Position numbers and translations under genes: made by a program. From NCBI RefSeq assembly GCF_040939455.1, contig NC_134115.1, positions 22,266,727 through 22,330,726 of the forward strand: a stretch of 64,000 bases of DNA. The letters run 5' to 3'. This document shows, in pieces, positions 14,291-26,340 of the stretch; position 1 is the stretch's first letter; the number at the start of each line of letters is the position of its first letter. The stretch comes from Microcebus murinus (taxonomy: Eukaryota; Chordata; Mammalia; Primates; Cheirogaleidae). The notes below the pieces were generated by a model, which saw nothing but the letters and a program-made list of their open reading frames with translations, was not told where the DNA came from and made no database searches.

Positions 14291-14312
<22 letters not shown>
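13976..14312 (+). mobile_element. Alu SINE, lemur type
   Basis: Second dimer directly after the previous one, separated by about 40 bp including an A-run. Flanks 'aaaaaaaccctt' on both sides. Ends in a (CAAAA)n tail. Confidence 0.93.
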
Positions 14313-14321
<9 letters not shown>

Positions 14322-15180
14322 TTTATTGAACTCTTTCATCCTTACTGTCCTAATTCTCTCTTTCTCTCCTGTTTTACAGTGCAAATTTCCTTTTCTGGAA
14401 AGGACCAGATAGTAAACACTTTAAGCATTGGGAGCTATACGGTCTCTGTTACTTAACTCTGTCCCTCTAAGGTGACAGTAGCTATAGACAACCCATGCAC
14501 AGATGGTTTGGCCATAGTTTGCTGCGGTTTACTGACCCTGTTTACAGAAAACTGACCTTCACCCTTGCTGTGATCGGACAGAACGTCCAAGAGGATAAAA
14601 ACCTCCCTGTGAGTACAGCAAAGGGAGTTTCTGGAAGAACTGGATTGGTGTTGTCAAAAGAATTATCTGTATCTGCTGTCTCCAAATTCTGTCAAACCCT
14701 CTCTAATCAGCTGCTTAGTCTCATGCCTCTAGGGAAACTCCTCATGTCAAAATCAGCTCCACCGTACTAAATCCTGCAGGCATTTATCTGAACTCATCTT
14801 GCTTGTCATCTCGGCAGCATTTCAGGCAAAGCATCTCCCTTTAACTTTGAAGCCCTTTCCTTGCCTGGGCTCTGAATCCTTGTCGTTTCTCTCCTGTCAC
14901 TCCTGGTCAGCCTGCTGGTGCCTCCTCATCTTCCAGACCTCTGAGCGCCCAGAACTTCACGACTCAGCCCTCAGATCTCTTCTTTTTCCTCTTTTTTCTC
15001 ACTAGAGCCATTCCTCGTGACTTCATCCAGCTGCATGCTGTGAACTACATCTAGATTTAACCTTGACATCTCCCTAATTTCTATCTCCAGTCTGGACCTG
15101 TCCTCAGAATGCCAGACTCGTATTTCTAACTGCTTAGTTGACATCTCCCCTTGTAGGTTAAATCAGCATCTCAAAACAAA
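14313..15180. other. Intergenic, nothing recognised
   Basis: No exon, RNA or named repeat could be supported. Composition is near neutral. Confidence 0.4.
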
Positions 15181-15184
15181 TGTG

Positions 15185-15342
15185 TCCCAGCTGCTCGGGA
15201 GGCTGAGGCAGAAGGATCGCTTGAGCCCAGGAGATTGAGGTTGCTGTGAGCTAGGCTGACGCCATGGCACTCACTCTAGCCTGGGCAACAAAGTGAGATT
15301 CTGTCTCAAAAAAATAAAAATAAAATAAAATAAAATAAAAAT
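15185..15342 (+). mobile_element. 5'-truncated Alu (right half)
   Basis: Starts inside the right monomer at 'cccagctgctcgggaggctg' and ends in (AAAAT)n. The flank 'aaatgtg' precedes and follows it, so the truncation happened at insertion rather than by later deletion. Confidence 0.88.
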
Positions 15343-15719
15343 GTGGGTCAGAGCACATCAGCTCACTGCTGCTTCCTCCTCAAGAGAAATGCCAAAGGTG
15401 TCCAGTGGTCTCTACAAATCCAGCCCCCGCACCCTCTCTGGCCTTATCTGCTCAGCTTTCCCATCGACTCTCTCAGCCTCTGGCCCACAGGCCTCCTTGC
15501 TGCTAGAGAACACACAGGCATGCTCACATCTCTGCGGTTGAGCACTTGTGGCCTCTCTTCCTAAAAGGCTCCTCCCCGAGGTCCAGGGCAGGCTCAAATA
15601 CAACTTTGCAGTATTACCTCCGTGACCACCCCATCTCACACAGCACCCCCTTTCCAGCCCCTCTCACTGTTTTATTCTTCCGCAATAGCACTCACACCAT
15701 CTAAAATACATAATAATAG
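15343..15719. other. Intergenic, nothing recognised
   Basis: Fairly GC-rich with several overlapping short open frames on both strands. None resembles a known protein. Confidence 0.4.
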
Positions 15720-15861
15720 GGGCCAGCCAGTGAGGTGGTAATCCCAGCACTTTGGGAGGCCAAGGCAGGAAGATTGCTTGAGCCCAGGAGTTTGAGAACA
15801 ACCTGAGCAACATAGCCAGGCCCTGTCCTCCCCCAAATCAAATAAACAAATAAATAAAATA
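15720..15861 (+). mobile_element. Free left Alu monomer (FLAM-like)
   Basis: A single Alu left unit: 'ggtggtaatcccagcacttt' then 'gaggccaaggcaggaagatt' to '(aaat)n'. No second monomer follows. Confidence 0.8.
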
Positions 15862-15989
15862 TGTAATAATACTATGTGTTTTACTTAATTTTTTTTTAAA
15901 ACTCTGCTCCACCCTCCAATAAATAGAAAGTCTTTTTGTGAGGGCAGAGGTGTTTGTGGTTTTTTTCAATCTGTTTTGTGCTTGGTGTA

Positions 15990-16060
15990 GCCCCAGTATC
16001 TATAAAAGTGCTTGGCTCAAAGTAGATGCTCAATAATATTTGATGAATAAATAAGGGGAC
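15990..16060 (+). mobile_element. L2 3' end fragment
   Basis: 'agtagatgctcaataatatt' followed by 'tgatgaataaataa' is the conserved L2 terminus in sense orientation. Short and old. Confidence 0.5.
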
Positions 16061-16159
16061 AAATGAATGAATGAATACTTTGTATTTTATGGCTCTGTGT
16101 GGCCATTTCCACATTTCCTTTACTATCTCCAATAATCAAGTAAAAGCACTTTATTATTA

Positions 16160-16545
16160 ATAGTTACTTATTGCTGCTGTAACAAATTGCCACAAATATA
16201 ATGGCTTGACACGGCACAAATTTATCATCTTACCGTTCTGTAGGTCAGAAGTCTGAAATGGGTCTCACTCAAAATCAAAGTGTCAGTAGGACTATGTTCC
16301 TTCCTCGAGGCTCCAGGGAAAAATCCGTTTCCTTGCCTTTCCCAGCTCCTGGAGGCCACTCACGTTCCTTGGCTCGTGGCCTCCTCCCTCTATCTTCAAA
16401 ACCAGCAATGGTCGGTCAAGTTGGTCTCAGACCAAATCACGGTGACCTCTGCTCCCATCTTCTCGTCTCTTCTGAGCCAGAGCTGGTGAAGAGAGGTATC
16501 TCCAAAGTCACACTGTGTGAACTGCTGTGAAACAAGGTTAAACTA
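16160..16545 (-). mobile_element. ERVL/MaLR-type LTR fragment, antisense
   Basis: 'ttgctgctgtaacaaattgc' through 'gttctgtaggtcagaagtct' and 'cttccttcctcgaggctcc'-like text is a very common mammalian LTR repeat in this orientation. The subfamily is not fixed. Old and non-coding. Confidence 0.5.
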
Positions 16546-16785
16546 TTTTCATGTTGATTCTTATCACAAATGAGTATTTTCCACAGCTCTGAATCAGATT
16601 TTATTTTTAAGACCAAAACCATATTACTAATTTAGAAAAAAATCATGATCACTTCTGCAGGTTTCAGATTTCTCAAATATGAAACCTTAGGACAGAAATT
16701 AATACATGATGATGTCATTCAAATTGCTTGTATTACCCATTAAGAGTCTCTAAACTTTTTTTTTTTTTGTGTGCCAGGAAACCTC

Positions 16786-16854
16786 AAAGAATAATACTGC
16801 ATCACCTTAGAGGTGATATCTCAACATGCAAAAAAAAAAAAAAGAATACTGCAT
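16786..16854 (+). mobile_element. Ultra-short polyA retroinsertion
   Basis: About 27 bp ('caccttagaggtgatatctc' plus 7 bases) followed by about 14 A. The flanks are 'agaataatactgcat' on the left and 'agaatactgcat' on the right. The left site 'ctc/aaag' is near the L1 endonuclease consensus. The source transcript is unknown. Confidence 0.6.
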
Positions 16855-17012
16855 TTACCAACCATTTCATAGGCCTTAATGGGAGCAATGACTGGTAGAA
16901 GGTGAATCTGAGCCTTATCCCCTCTTTAACAGTTCATTTGTAGCCTGTGTTATATGAGGCACATTTTCTTTGTGTCTCAAATTTTCAATCTGTTAAACAG
17001 CTAGTATGATGG

Positions 17013-17887
<875 letters not shown>

Positions 17888-17984
17888 GTGAAAATATAAC
17901 TCATTTAATTATGTGAAGTATTTTGAACAAAATTGTTATAACATCTTAGCATAATGTAGAACTTCTGTGCACCTTGTAGGCTAC

Positions 17985-18156
17985 TGGTTCTCAAACTTGC
18001 TGCACTTTGGAATTATTATTTATGGAGCTTTAAAAATCCTGATGTCTAGGTTCCACACCAGGGATTCTGATTTAATTAGTGTGGAATGTGGCCTAGGCAT
18101 AGGCATTTTTAAAAGCTCCCCAGATGATTCTAATGAGAGTCTCAGAACTTCTGAGA
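17985..18156. mobile_element. MER5A-like hAT MITE
   Basis: 'ctactggttctcaaacttgc', 'gattctgatttaattagtg' and 'taaaagctccccagatgatt' are the diagnostic blocks of MER5. The right inverted terminus is degraded. Confidence 0.85.
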
Positions 18157-19114
18157 CCGGGGAACACTTCTCCCAGGTAGCTCTAAACATACCTCTTGTG
18201 GATGTGCCACTTCCTGGACCCAGTCCCCAAATAATACCCTGTCAACACAGCCTTCGCTCTCCCCTCTGGGCTTTGCTCCCAGCCATCACCAGGAGGGGAG
18301 CAGAACAGTTGGGCACGGGACCCAAGCCACACTCAGGGTAGGGGGACAGTCAGGTTGGAACACCAGTCTAAAAAAGGCCCTGGACTCTGACGGGGACAAA
18401 TTGGAAACACGGTAGCACCCGAACTCAAGTTTCCTCCTTGCTAATGTAGCAAATGTAAACCTGAGAGGTGTTCATGGATGTCCGCTCATTCAGCAAAGCT
18501 TTGCTGAAGCCCAGGAGCTGGGAGATCTTTTGTTCACACGGCAAAGTCTTCATTCAGCCTCTATATAATTCCTTCTATTTCCTTAAAGATATTATTGACT
18601 AGTAGGTGGGGTAAGACTTTGGAAATCCTGTAGGGAGTGAACTGACCTGCTCTTTGAAGGAAATGTCAGAGAGAAGGTGTGGAGTCAGCAGCAGGAAGAG
18701 TGAGCGGAGAAGAGGGATTTGGGAGATGAGATATCTCTAGGGATTTTTTTGTGTGTTGTTTTATTCCTAAGTGAAATCCTGATACCCTGCTATACAACCC
18801 TTCTCTTTCAGTTCCCTTCTCAAGTCTTGAGTACATTTTATATTTCTCACTAAGGCCTTAATACCAGTGCTGGGAGAGTACTGTTTTTGAAGAATTCAAA
18901 GAAGAGAACAATGAGAGTATGAGTCACAGTGTGAAGAAAGAGTCACACAGCTTCTGCACACAGTTGGTTTACCCCCAACTCTCCTAAGAAAATGCAGACG
19001 AATATTTAGAGACTGTTGCTTCAAGAAATACATTGGCACTCACATGTCTCAGTTCTGCATCGGGAAGAAAAATAAAAACAGGAAAGGGAAGTGATAGAGG
19101 TATCAGAAGGTTTA
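18157..19114. other. Intergenic, nothing recognised
   Basis: About 950 bp without a named repeat or supported gene. It could hold regulatory sequence, but I see no specific signal. Confidence 0.4.
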
Positions 19115-19122
19115 CAGCATTG

Positions 19123-19268
19123 GCTCTCAAACTTTGGCATGCGTCAGAGTCACCACAAGGTGACCCCTTCTCAGTTTCTGATTTAATAGGCGAGGCAGTC
19201 TAACAAACTCCCAGGTGACTCAGTGGCGTCAGTATTGCTCTCGGGAACACCCTTTGAGAACTGCTGGT
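19123..19268. mobile_element. MER5-like hAT MITE, diverged
   Basis: 'ttggctctcaaactttgg' at the left and 'cctttgagaactgctggttc' at the right are inverted hAT-type ends. The interior 'tttctgatttaatagg' matches the MER5 block. Confidence 0.65.
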
Positions 19269-19713
19269 TCGCAGTGCTCTCATAGAAATCACTTCCTAGT
19301 CCGGTGTTTACCGTGATCTGTTCTTTGAAATGTTCACAGGTTTTATGAGAAAAGAAAAGAGGGTTGTGGTCAAATGTGTAAGGAAAATACTGTATTAAAA
19401 GAAGTTAAAAGAGGATTCTTTTGAGAACTTGAAATTTACTGCTTACACATACACTGTTTACTGTCTACATTTACCTGATTTTCCTATTCCAGGCAATTCT
19501 TACCCAGTAAGATGAAATGGCAAATAATATTATTGTTTGTTCCAGAAAATTCCTGAAAATCCATTAGTGTAAACACTAGACTACTCAATTTACCCTGGTT
19601 AAAGTAGATACTACTTTTCCAGGAAAACAGAATCAAAAGATCATTTACTCTTCAAGACTTCTTTGAAAACTCTGACCTCACTGCATCCACCAGTCCAAAA
19701 CCATTATGTCACA
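19269..19713. other. Intergenic, nothing recognised
   Basis: No named repeat or gene seen. Confidence 0.4.
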
Positions 19714-20119
19714 TACCATGTTTCCCCGAAAATAAGACAAGGTCTTATATTTATTTTTCCTCAAGAAGACACCCTAGGGCTTATTTTCAGGGGATGTGTT
19801 ATTTTCCCCTCAAAGCCTCAGCTTGCAGCACGCACAGGATGGCTGAGACCTGACAGGGGGAGCCGACCTTGTTGGTGGGGCTGCCCACACCTTTCCGGTC
19901 ACCTCTGGGATAGCAGCTGTCACGATGGGGCAGATGAGAAGGGCTGCTCGTCTTCTTTACCACTCTGTGGTAAAGAATGCATGAGCTGTGCAGATATGCC
20001 GCATAGCCACGCCCATCACTAGGTCTTATTTTCGGGGTAGGGCTTCTATTGTGCAAACGCTTAGAAATCCTGCTAGGGCTTATTTTATGGGTAAGTCTTA
20101 TTTTCAGGGAAACACGGTA
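19714..20119. mobile_element. 406-bp terminal-inverted-repeat element with TA duplication
   Basis: Left end CCATGTTTCCCCGAAAATAA and right end TTATTTTCAGGGAAACACGG are inverted repeats of about 24 bp with two mismatches, flanked by TA on each side. The interior repeats short 'gggcttatttt' and 'gtcttattttc' blocks and a unique 200-bp centre. Open frames of about 120 codons on both strands overlap each other and look like chance. Features fit a Tc1/mariner-superfamily MITE; the exact family is unknown. Confidence 0.8.
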
Positions 20120-20422
20120 TACTTGTCTAACCCTAATCAAGCTCTGTATCAAAATTGTCACCTTAATCCAGATCCAAAAAAACTCATAAATATCCTGCCA
20201 TTGCCCTCACCCTTCTGAGAAGCCACTAAAACTGTTATGGTAATGATCACCCTTACCTTAAAAAGCACTGCACTAAGCCTGGCATGACCCACAGGTTATC
20301 TTGGTGGCATTTTGAGGGTGCCAGCATTTAATCACCCATTGCCTAACTTCCTACACTAGGTTACGTTACTACCTCTAATTCCTGTCTTATAGCCTACTAT
20401 GGTACCTGGAAAATAGTGGACA

Positions 20423-21120
20423 TGTGCGAATTAAAATATAATCCTAAACCCCCTGCCAACTGACCAGACTCCTCTTGGCCAAAGGAACCCCAGAAAAACC
20501 TTAAAACTGAGTTCCCAGCCATGAAAGGAAGGGAGGTCAGACAAAGGATCACTACACCCCTTCCCTTTTGGAGTTTAGACACAACAACTGATCAGTATTA
20601 ATGTTAAAACAGAGATCATAAGACTGACAAAACAGACTCTCTGTGACAATAAGCTACTAAATTATTAACAAAACCAGAGGCCATGCAGAGCAGAGATTAA
20701 ATCACCTGCAGGCCATCAATTTGCTTAACAGATCACTTAAGACAGAATATTGTAAATTGCCTCTGATTAACAGACTTCTTTATCATGTCTTAGAACATTC
20801 TAAGGCGTTAGACAAAGCTTTATTTCTCTAATTACAAATCAAAAAAAATCTTTGAATCCACCTATAACCTGTAAGCCCCTGCTTTGAGATGTCCCACCTT
20901 TTCAAGCCAAACCCATGTGTGCCTTCCCTATATTGATTTATGATTTTACCTGCAATTCCTATCTTCCCAAAATGTATAAAACCCAACTGTAACCTGACTG
21001 CCTTGGGACCTCTTGCTAAAGACTTCTCAAGCATGGTTCCCAGGCCATGATCATATACATTGGCTCAGAACAAACCTCTTTAAATTATTTTATGGAGTTT
21101 AGGTTTTTTCTGTTAACACA
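20423..21120 (+). mobile_element. MER4-like ERV1 solo LTR (family B, copy 1)
   Basis: Starts TGTGCGAATTAAAATATAAT and ends near TGTTAACACA. 'cagagatcataagactgaca', 'aaatgtataaaacccaactg' (TATA region) and 'gttcccagccatgaaaggaa' are typical of MER4 LTRs as I remember them. Length is about 700 bp. A second copy lies at 46264. No internal retroviral genes are attached. Confidence 0.8.
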
Positions 21121-21181
21121 TCCAACAAACATTGTTTGAGTAAATCTATGAACTTTTCAGTCTTTAATATGTGGTATTGTG

Positions 21182-21505
21182 GGCTGGGCGCCGTGGCTCA
21201 CGCCTGTAATCCTAGCACTCTGGGAGGCCGGGGCAGGCAGATTGCTCCAGGTCAGGAGTTCAAAACCAGCCTGAGCAAGAGCGAGACTCCGTCTCTACTA
21301 TAAATAGAAAGAAATTAATTGTCCAACTAATATATATAGAAAAAATTAGCCGGGCATGGTGGCTCATGCCTGTAGTCCCAGCTACTTGGGAGGCTGAGGC
21401 AGCAGGATTGCTGAGTTTGAGGTTGCTGTGAGCTAGGCTGATGCTATGGCACTCACTCTAGCCTGGGCAACAAAGCGAGACTCTGTCTCAAAAAAAAAAA
21501 AAAAA
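21182..21505 (+). mobile_element. Alu SINE, lemur type
   Basis: Dimer with 'gtccaactaatatatatag'. A small deletion removes part of 'cttgagcccaggag' in the right half. Flanks 'ggtattgtg' on both sides. Confidence 0.95.
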
Positions 21506-21789
21506 TGGTATTGTGCATTGAAACTTTGCATGTAGGGGAAAAGGTGTGATTGCCCCAAACTTTCCATCACTTGTGGAAGGGGTACCTCAGAACACCTTTT
21601 AGAGAACCCTGCCCTGATTCATTTTCACAGATATCTTTTTAAAGGGCATGGGAACTATTGCTTAGCCCTCTGTCATTGTTCTTACTAAAGGAAGTGATCC
21701 AGGGGCTGAATTTACAGATAAATTTAGGACCTTCCACCATGCGAAAACCCTAATCTCAGGATTTTTGTCTGAATAATCATGATTATAGT

Positions 21790-22177
21790 CTTTGTTATGG
21801 ACTAAATTGCGTCCCTCCCTAAATTCATATGTTGAAGCCCTACCCCCTAATATGATTATATTTGGAGACAAGGCCTTTAGAAAGGTAATTAAGGTTAAAT
21901 GAGATCATAAGGATGGGGCCCCAATCCAATAGGACTAATGTCCTCATAAGAAGAGAGAAAGAGACCAGAGAATCCACCCCCACGGGTGCTCACAGGGACA
22001 GCCACGTGAGGACACAGCGGGAAGGTGGCCATCTACAGACCAGAAAGAGAAGCCTCACCAGAAGCCGACCCTGCTGGCACCAGACTTTTAGCCTCCAGAA
22101 CTGTGAAGAAATAGGTTTCTGTCATTTAAGCCACCCACTCCTTGGCATCTTGTTATGGCAGACCAAGCTGACTAGTT
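21790..22177 (+). mobile_element. MLT1-type MaLR LTR (sense)
   Basis: Starts TGTTATGGACTAAATTGCGT and runs through 'aaattcatatgttgaagccc', 'ggtaattaaggttaaatgag', 'agccacgtgaggacacagcg' and 'agcctccagaactgtgaag' to 'gctgactagttca'. This is the full block order of an MLT1 LTR. Confidence 0.85.
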
Positions 22178-22419
22178 CAGTCTCCTAAGGGCTGAAGTTG
22201 GAACCAGGGAGTCATGAACGTGACCCTTGACCTATGGCTCAGGGAACTCCTTCTAGCCCAGTCCCGGCATCATAGCTGTTGTTGATGGTGATAATCATAT
22301 GATAATAGTCCCCCTTATCCATGGGAAATATGCTCCAAGACCCCCTCAGTGGATGTGTGAAATCACGACTAGTGCTGTACTCTTTATATACTATTTTTCC
22401 CATACATACTGTGAAAATA

Positions 22420-23305
22420 AATAAAATTTAAAAGCCATTAGAACCCCCCAGACACTTTCAGCTTTGAGAGAGATGTGAGGGTGATCTGAATCATGCAGTT
22501 GTAATTTCTGCTTCTTAGATTATAGATTAATTCTCTCCCTCATTGTTCTTGTTCTGTAAAAGACTAGGAGAGACCAGAGACCAGACTTCCTCCCTTTCCA
22601 ATCACCGACCTTTGTTGTAGATTAACTACCTCCTTTATTGTCCTATATCTAACTCAGACGGTGCAAAAAAACCATTCAGTTGGAATGTTAAAGATACTTT
22701 TCCTGAGAAGAAAAAGACCACCTGTACAATTCAGATTACTGAAGCTATGCATGAAGACTTGTATAGAAAGATGTTGAGGCCAGGTGCGGTGGCTCACGCC
22801 TGTAATCCTAGCACTCTGGGAGGCCGAGGCGGGAGGATTGCTTGAGGTCAAGAGTTCAAAACCAGACTGAGCAAGAGCGAGACCCCCGTCTCTACTATAA
22901 ATAGAAAGAAATTATTTGGCCAACTAATATATATAGAAAAAATTAGCCGGGCATGGTGGCGCATGCCTGTAGTCCCAGCTTCTCGGGAGGCTGAGGCAGC
23001 AGGATTACTTGAGCCTAGGAGTTTGAGGTTGCTGTGAGCTAGGCTGATGCTATGGCACTCACTCTAGCCTGGGCAACAAAGCAAGACTCTGTCTGAAAAA
23101 AAAAAAAAAAAAAAGATATTGAAATTCTGTTAAGCTTCCCAAACCTTACCTGTATAAACGACCCCAAACTTCTGCACTTTGGGACACTGACTTCCATTCA
23201 TTGGAGTCTATGCTTCCTGGGCAGCTGTTCTCAAACTTAGCACTTGAATAAACTCTATTTAAACTAGATTCTGACACTTTTGATTATTTTAGGCTGACAA
23301 CACAC
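22420..23305 (+). mobile_element. Solo LTR inside Tigger, itself split by an Alu
   Basis: Begins TGTGAAAATAAATAAAATTT after 'catac' and ends 'aggctgacaaca' before 'cacacttatg'. The Tigger sequence is continuous without it. 'gcacttgaataaactctatt' supplies an AATAAA signal. ERV1-like by structure. The duplication is imperfect (atac/acac). Confidence 0.65.
22778..23114 (+). mobile_element. Alu SINE, lemur type
   Basis: Dimer inside the LTR. Flanks 'aaagatgttga' and 'aaagatattga' form the duplication. Confidence 0.95.
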
Positions 23306-23443
23306 ACTTATGATAAAGCCTAATTTATAAATTAGGAATAGTAAGAGATTAACAATAATAACTAATAATAAAATAGAACAACTATAACAAGATACTGTAA
23401 TAAAAGTTATATGAATATGGTCTCTTGCTCTCTCAAAATATCT

Positions 23444-23491
23444 TTTTTTTTTTTTTTTTTGAGACAGAGTCTCACTCTGTTGCCCAGGCTA
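23444..23491 (-). mobile_element. Alu stub: 48-bp 5'-truncated insert
   Basis: A T-run then only 'gagacagagtctcactctgt' plus 11 bases, i.e. the last 30 bp of an Alu. The duplication 'tcaaaatatct' flanks it on both sides, showing this was inserted already truncated. It sits in the Tigger element. Confidence 0.85.
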
Positions 23492-23879
23492 TCAAAATAT
23501 CTTATTGTACTGTACCAAGGGTAATTAAAATCATGGGATGTGGAACTGGGGATAAAGGGGGACTACTGTATGGTTTTTATATTACTTCACATTTTGCAAA
23601 GTTCTTTCACAGGCATGAGCTCAGTGGCACTTTACAACAATGCAGGGATATAAGGAATTTTACTGAAGGACTATAAATTGAGGACTTAAGATTCACAACC
23701 ATCAAAAAATAGAAGAGCCAGAATCCATCACTGTTTGGTACATGAAAGATTATACTAAACTAAATATTAGACATTTTTAAATTCAATTGCCCATATTTTC
23801 ACTAGACAATTTTAATTTGGATTGCCCACATTTTTTGGACTAGATGTAATATATTTTATGTTTAATAATGAAGAATTTG

Positions 23880-24780
23880 TCTGGTCTTTGTCCCAGGTTT
23901 CTGGCAAAGAGCTTCCTTTTTTTTTTTGGAGACAGAGTCTCACTCTTGTTGCCCAGGCTAGAGTGCCGTGGCATCAGCCTAGCTCACAGCAACCTCAAAC
24001 TCCTGGGCTCAAGCGATCCTCCTGCCTCAGCCTCCCGAGTAGCTGAGACTACAACCATGCTCCACCATGCCTGGCTAATTGTTTCTATATATTTTTAGTT
24101 GGCCAATTAATTTCTTTCTATTCTTAGTAGAGACAGGGTCTCACTCTTGCTCAGGGTGGGCAAAGAGTTTCTAAAAGCCTTGGAATTTTCGAAGAGATAG
24201 GAGTGTCTTTGCTATGCTAATGGGGTGACTCATAGGGTGCCCTTAGATGGCTTCAGGATGGGGACTTGTCACTAGAAAGGCCAACTACTTAATTAGAGGG
24301 TTGGGACTTTGATATCAATATGGCCTTCTGACCTGCAAATGGGGGATCCGGCCTGGAAATTGAGTTCAGTCAGCAATTATATCAATCATGCCTACATAAT
24401 GAAACCCCAATAAAAGGCTCTGGACACAGACGCTCAGTGGAGCTTCCTGGTTGGTGAACACGGTGTGCCTGGAAGGCAATGCTGTCTGATTTCACAAAGA
24501 CTGGGCAAAGAAGCTGTGTGTTCCCTCCCAGACATCACCCTATGCCATACTTTTTAGAATAAAATTATAATCGTAAATATAGCACTTTCCCAAGTTCTGT
24601 GAATTGTAATAGCAAATTATTAAAACGGAGTGGATCACGAGAATCTCCAGATTTGTAGAGTAGGTCAGAGTATGGGCAGTCTCGTGGGGGACCGAGCTTT
24701 TATTTTGTGGAGTCCGATGCTCACTCCAGGTGGTTAATGTCAGACTGAATTTCAGGACACCCAGTTGTTATTAGCCCAGC
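23880..24780 (+). mobile_element. LTR-like repeat split by an Alu
   Basis: 'ttggaattttcgaagagata' and 'accccaataaaaggctctgg' (AATAAA) then 'gtgggggaccgagctttta'-like text fit a MaLR/ERVL or ERV1 LTR and its flank. Subfamily unresolved and ends approximate. Confidence 0.4.
23917..24156 (-). mobile_element. 5'-truncated Alu, lemur type
   Basis: Right monomer and part of the left, ending at 'cactcttgctcagg'. Flanks 'ggcaaagagcttc' and 'ggcaaagagtttc' prove truncation during insertion. Confidence 0.9.
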
Positions 24781-24852
24781 TGGGAATTTTACCAGAATAT
24801 TTTAACATGTAAATTGACTTTTCTCCCTCTTTCCAATAGTAATAGATGTTCA

Positions 24853-25266
<414 letters not shown>

Positions 25267-25460
25267 GAGTGCTATGCCAATAATTACACAAAATTATAAA
25301 ATGTCCAACCTTACTAATAATCACCCAAATGCAAATTAAAATGAAGATGATAATGATATGCTTCTTTGTCCTTCTCAGATTGGCAAAAAATTAAAGTCAC
25401 ATAACACCACGTGTTGTCAAGAATGTAGTGGAATGGGAACTTTCATCTGTTGCCAGTGGG
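25267..25460 (+). mobile_element. Old L1 fragment (sense)
   Basis: 'aaatgcaaattaaaatgaag' and 'cagattggcaaaaaattaaa' match the degenerate C-terminal ORF2 region of old L1s. Confidence 0.5.
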
Positions 25461-25654
25461 TAGTAGATTGCAAAAATAGCCACATAATTCTCCCATTCCT
25501 ATATGCATGACCCTTTACAACCTAACTTTGTCTCTCCTCCCATCAAAGGGTAGAGTATATTTTTCCACCCCTTGAATCTGAGCTTGGCCATGTGACTTGC
25601 TTTGGCCAATGGGATGTTTGCAAACATGATGAAAACAGGTTTAAAAAACTTCTG

Positions 25655-25995
25655 GGCCGGGCATAGTGGCTCACGCCTATAATCCTAGCACTCTGGGAGG
25701 CCGAGGCAGGCAGATTGCTCGAGGTCAGGAGTTCGAAACCAGCCTGAGCAAGAGCGAGACCCCATCTCTACTAAAAATAGAAAGAAATTAATTGGCCAAC
25801 TAAAAATATATAGAAAAAATTAGCCGGGCATAGTGGCTCATGCCTGTAGTCCCAGCTACTCGGGAGGCTGAGGCAGCAGGATTGCTTGAGCCCAGGAGTG
25901 TGAGGCTGCTGTGAGCTAGGTTGACGCCAGGGCACTTACTCTAGCCTGGGCAACAAAGCGAGACTCTTGTCTCAAAAAAATAAATAAATAAAAAT
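25655..25995 (+). mobile_element. Alu SINE, lemur type (first of two at one site)
   Basis: Full dimer with a (TAAA)n-rich tail. The target 'aaaaaacttctg' precedes and follows it. Confidence 0.95.
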
Positions 25996-26013
25996 ACATA
26001 AAAAACTTCTGTA

Positions 26014-26340
26014 GGCCAGGTGAGGTGGCTCATGCCTGTAATCCTAGCAATCTAGGAGGCCGAGGTGGGTGGATTGCTCAAGGTCAGCCTGAGCAAGAGC
26101 AAGAGCGGAAACACCCGTCTCTACTAAAAATAGAAAGAAATTAATTGGCCAACTAAAAATACATAGAAAAAATTAACCGGGCATGGTGGCACATGCCTGT
26201 AGTCCTAGCTACTCAGGAGGCTGAGGCAGGAAAATCGCTTGAGCCCAGGAGTTTGAGGTTGCCGTGAGCTAGGCTGACGCCACGGCACTCCAGCCTGGGC
26301 AATAGAGTGAGACTCTGCCTAAAAAAAATAAATAAATAAA
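26014..26340 (+). mobile_element. Alu SINE, lemur type (second at the same site)
   Basis: A second dimer placed at the downstream copy of 'aaaacttctg'. A third copy of that sequence follows its tail. There is a short deletion in the left half ('ggtcagcctgagcaagagc'). Confidence 0.95.

Larger units (their letters stand above)
22303..23570. mobile_element. Tigger-type transposon fragment, split by an LTR
   Basis: The left part 'tagtcccccttatccatgg' and 'gctccaagaccccctcagtg' resumes after the LTR as 'cttatgataaagcctaattt', 'taactaataataaaatagaa' and ends 'gataaagggggactactgta'. These are the inverted ends and body of a MER2/Tigger-group element with TA flanks. No transposase frame remains. Confidence 0.8.

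Noticed and set aside
19663..20161. Overlapping open frames of about 120 codons on both strands
   Set aside because: They cover the inverted-repeat element and its flanks, show no family motif and oppose each other; chance frames.
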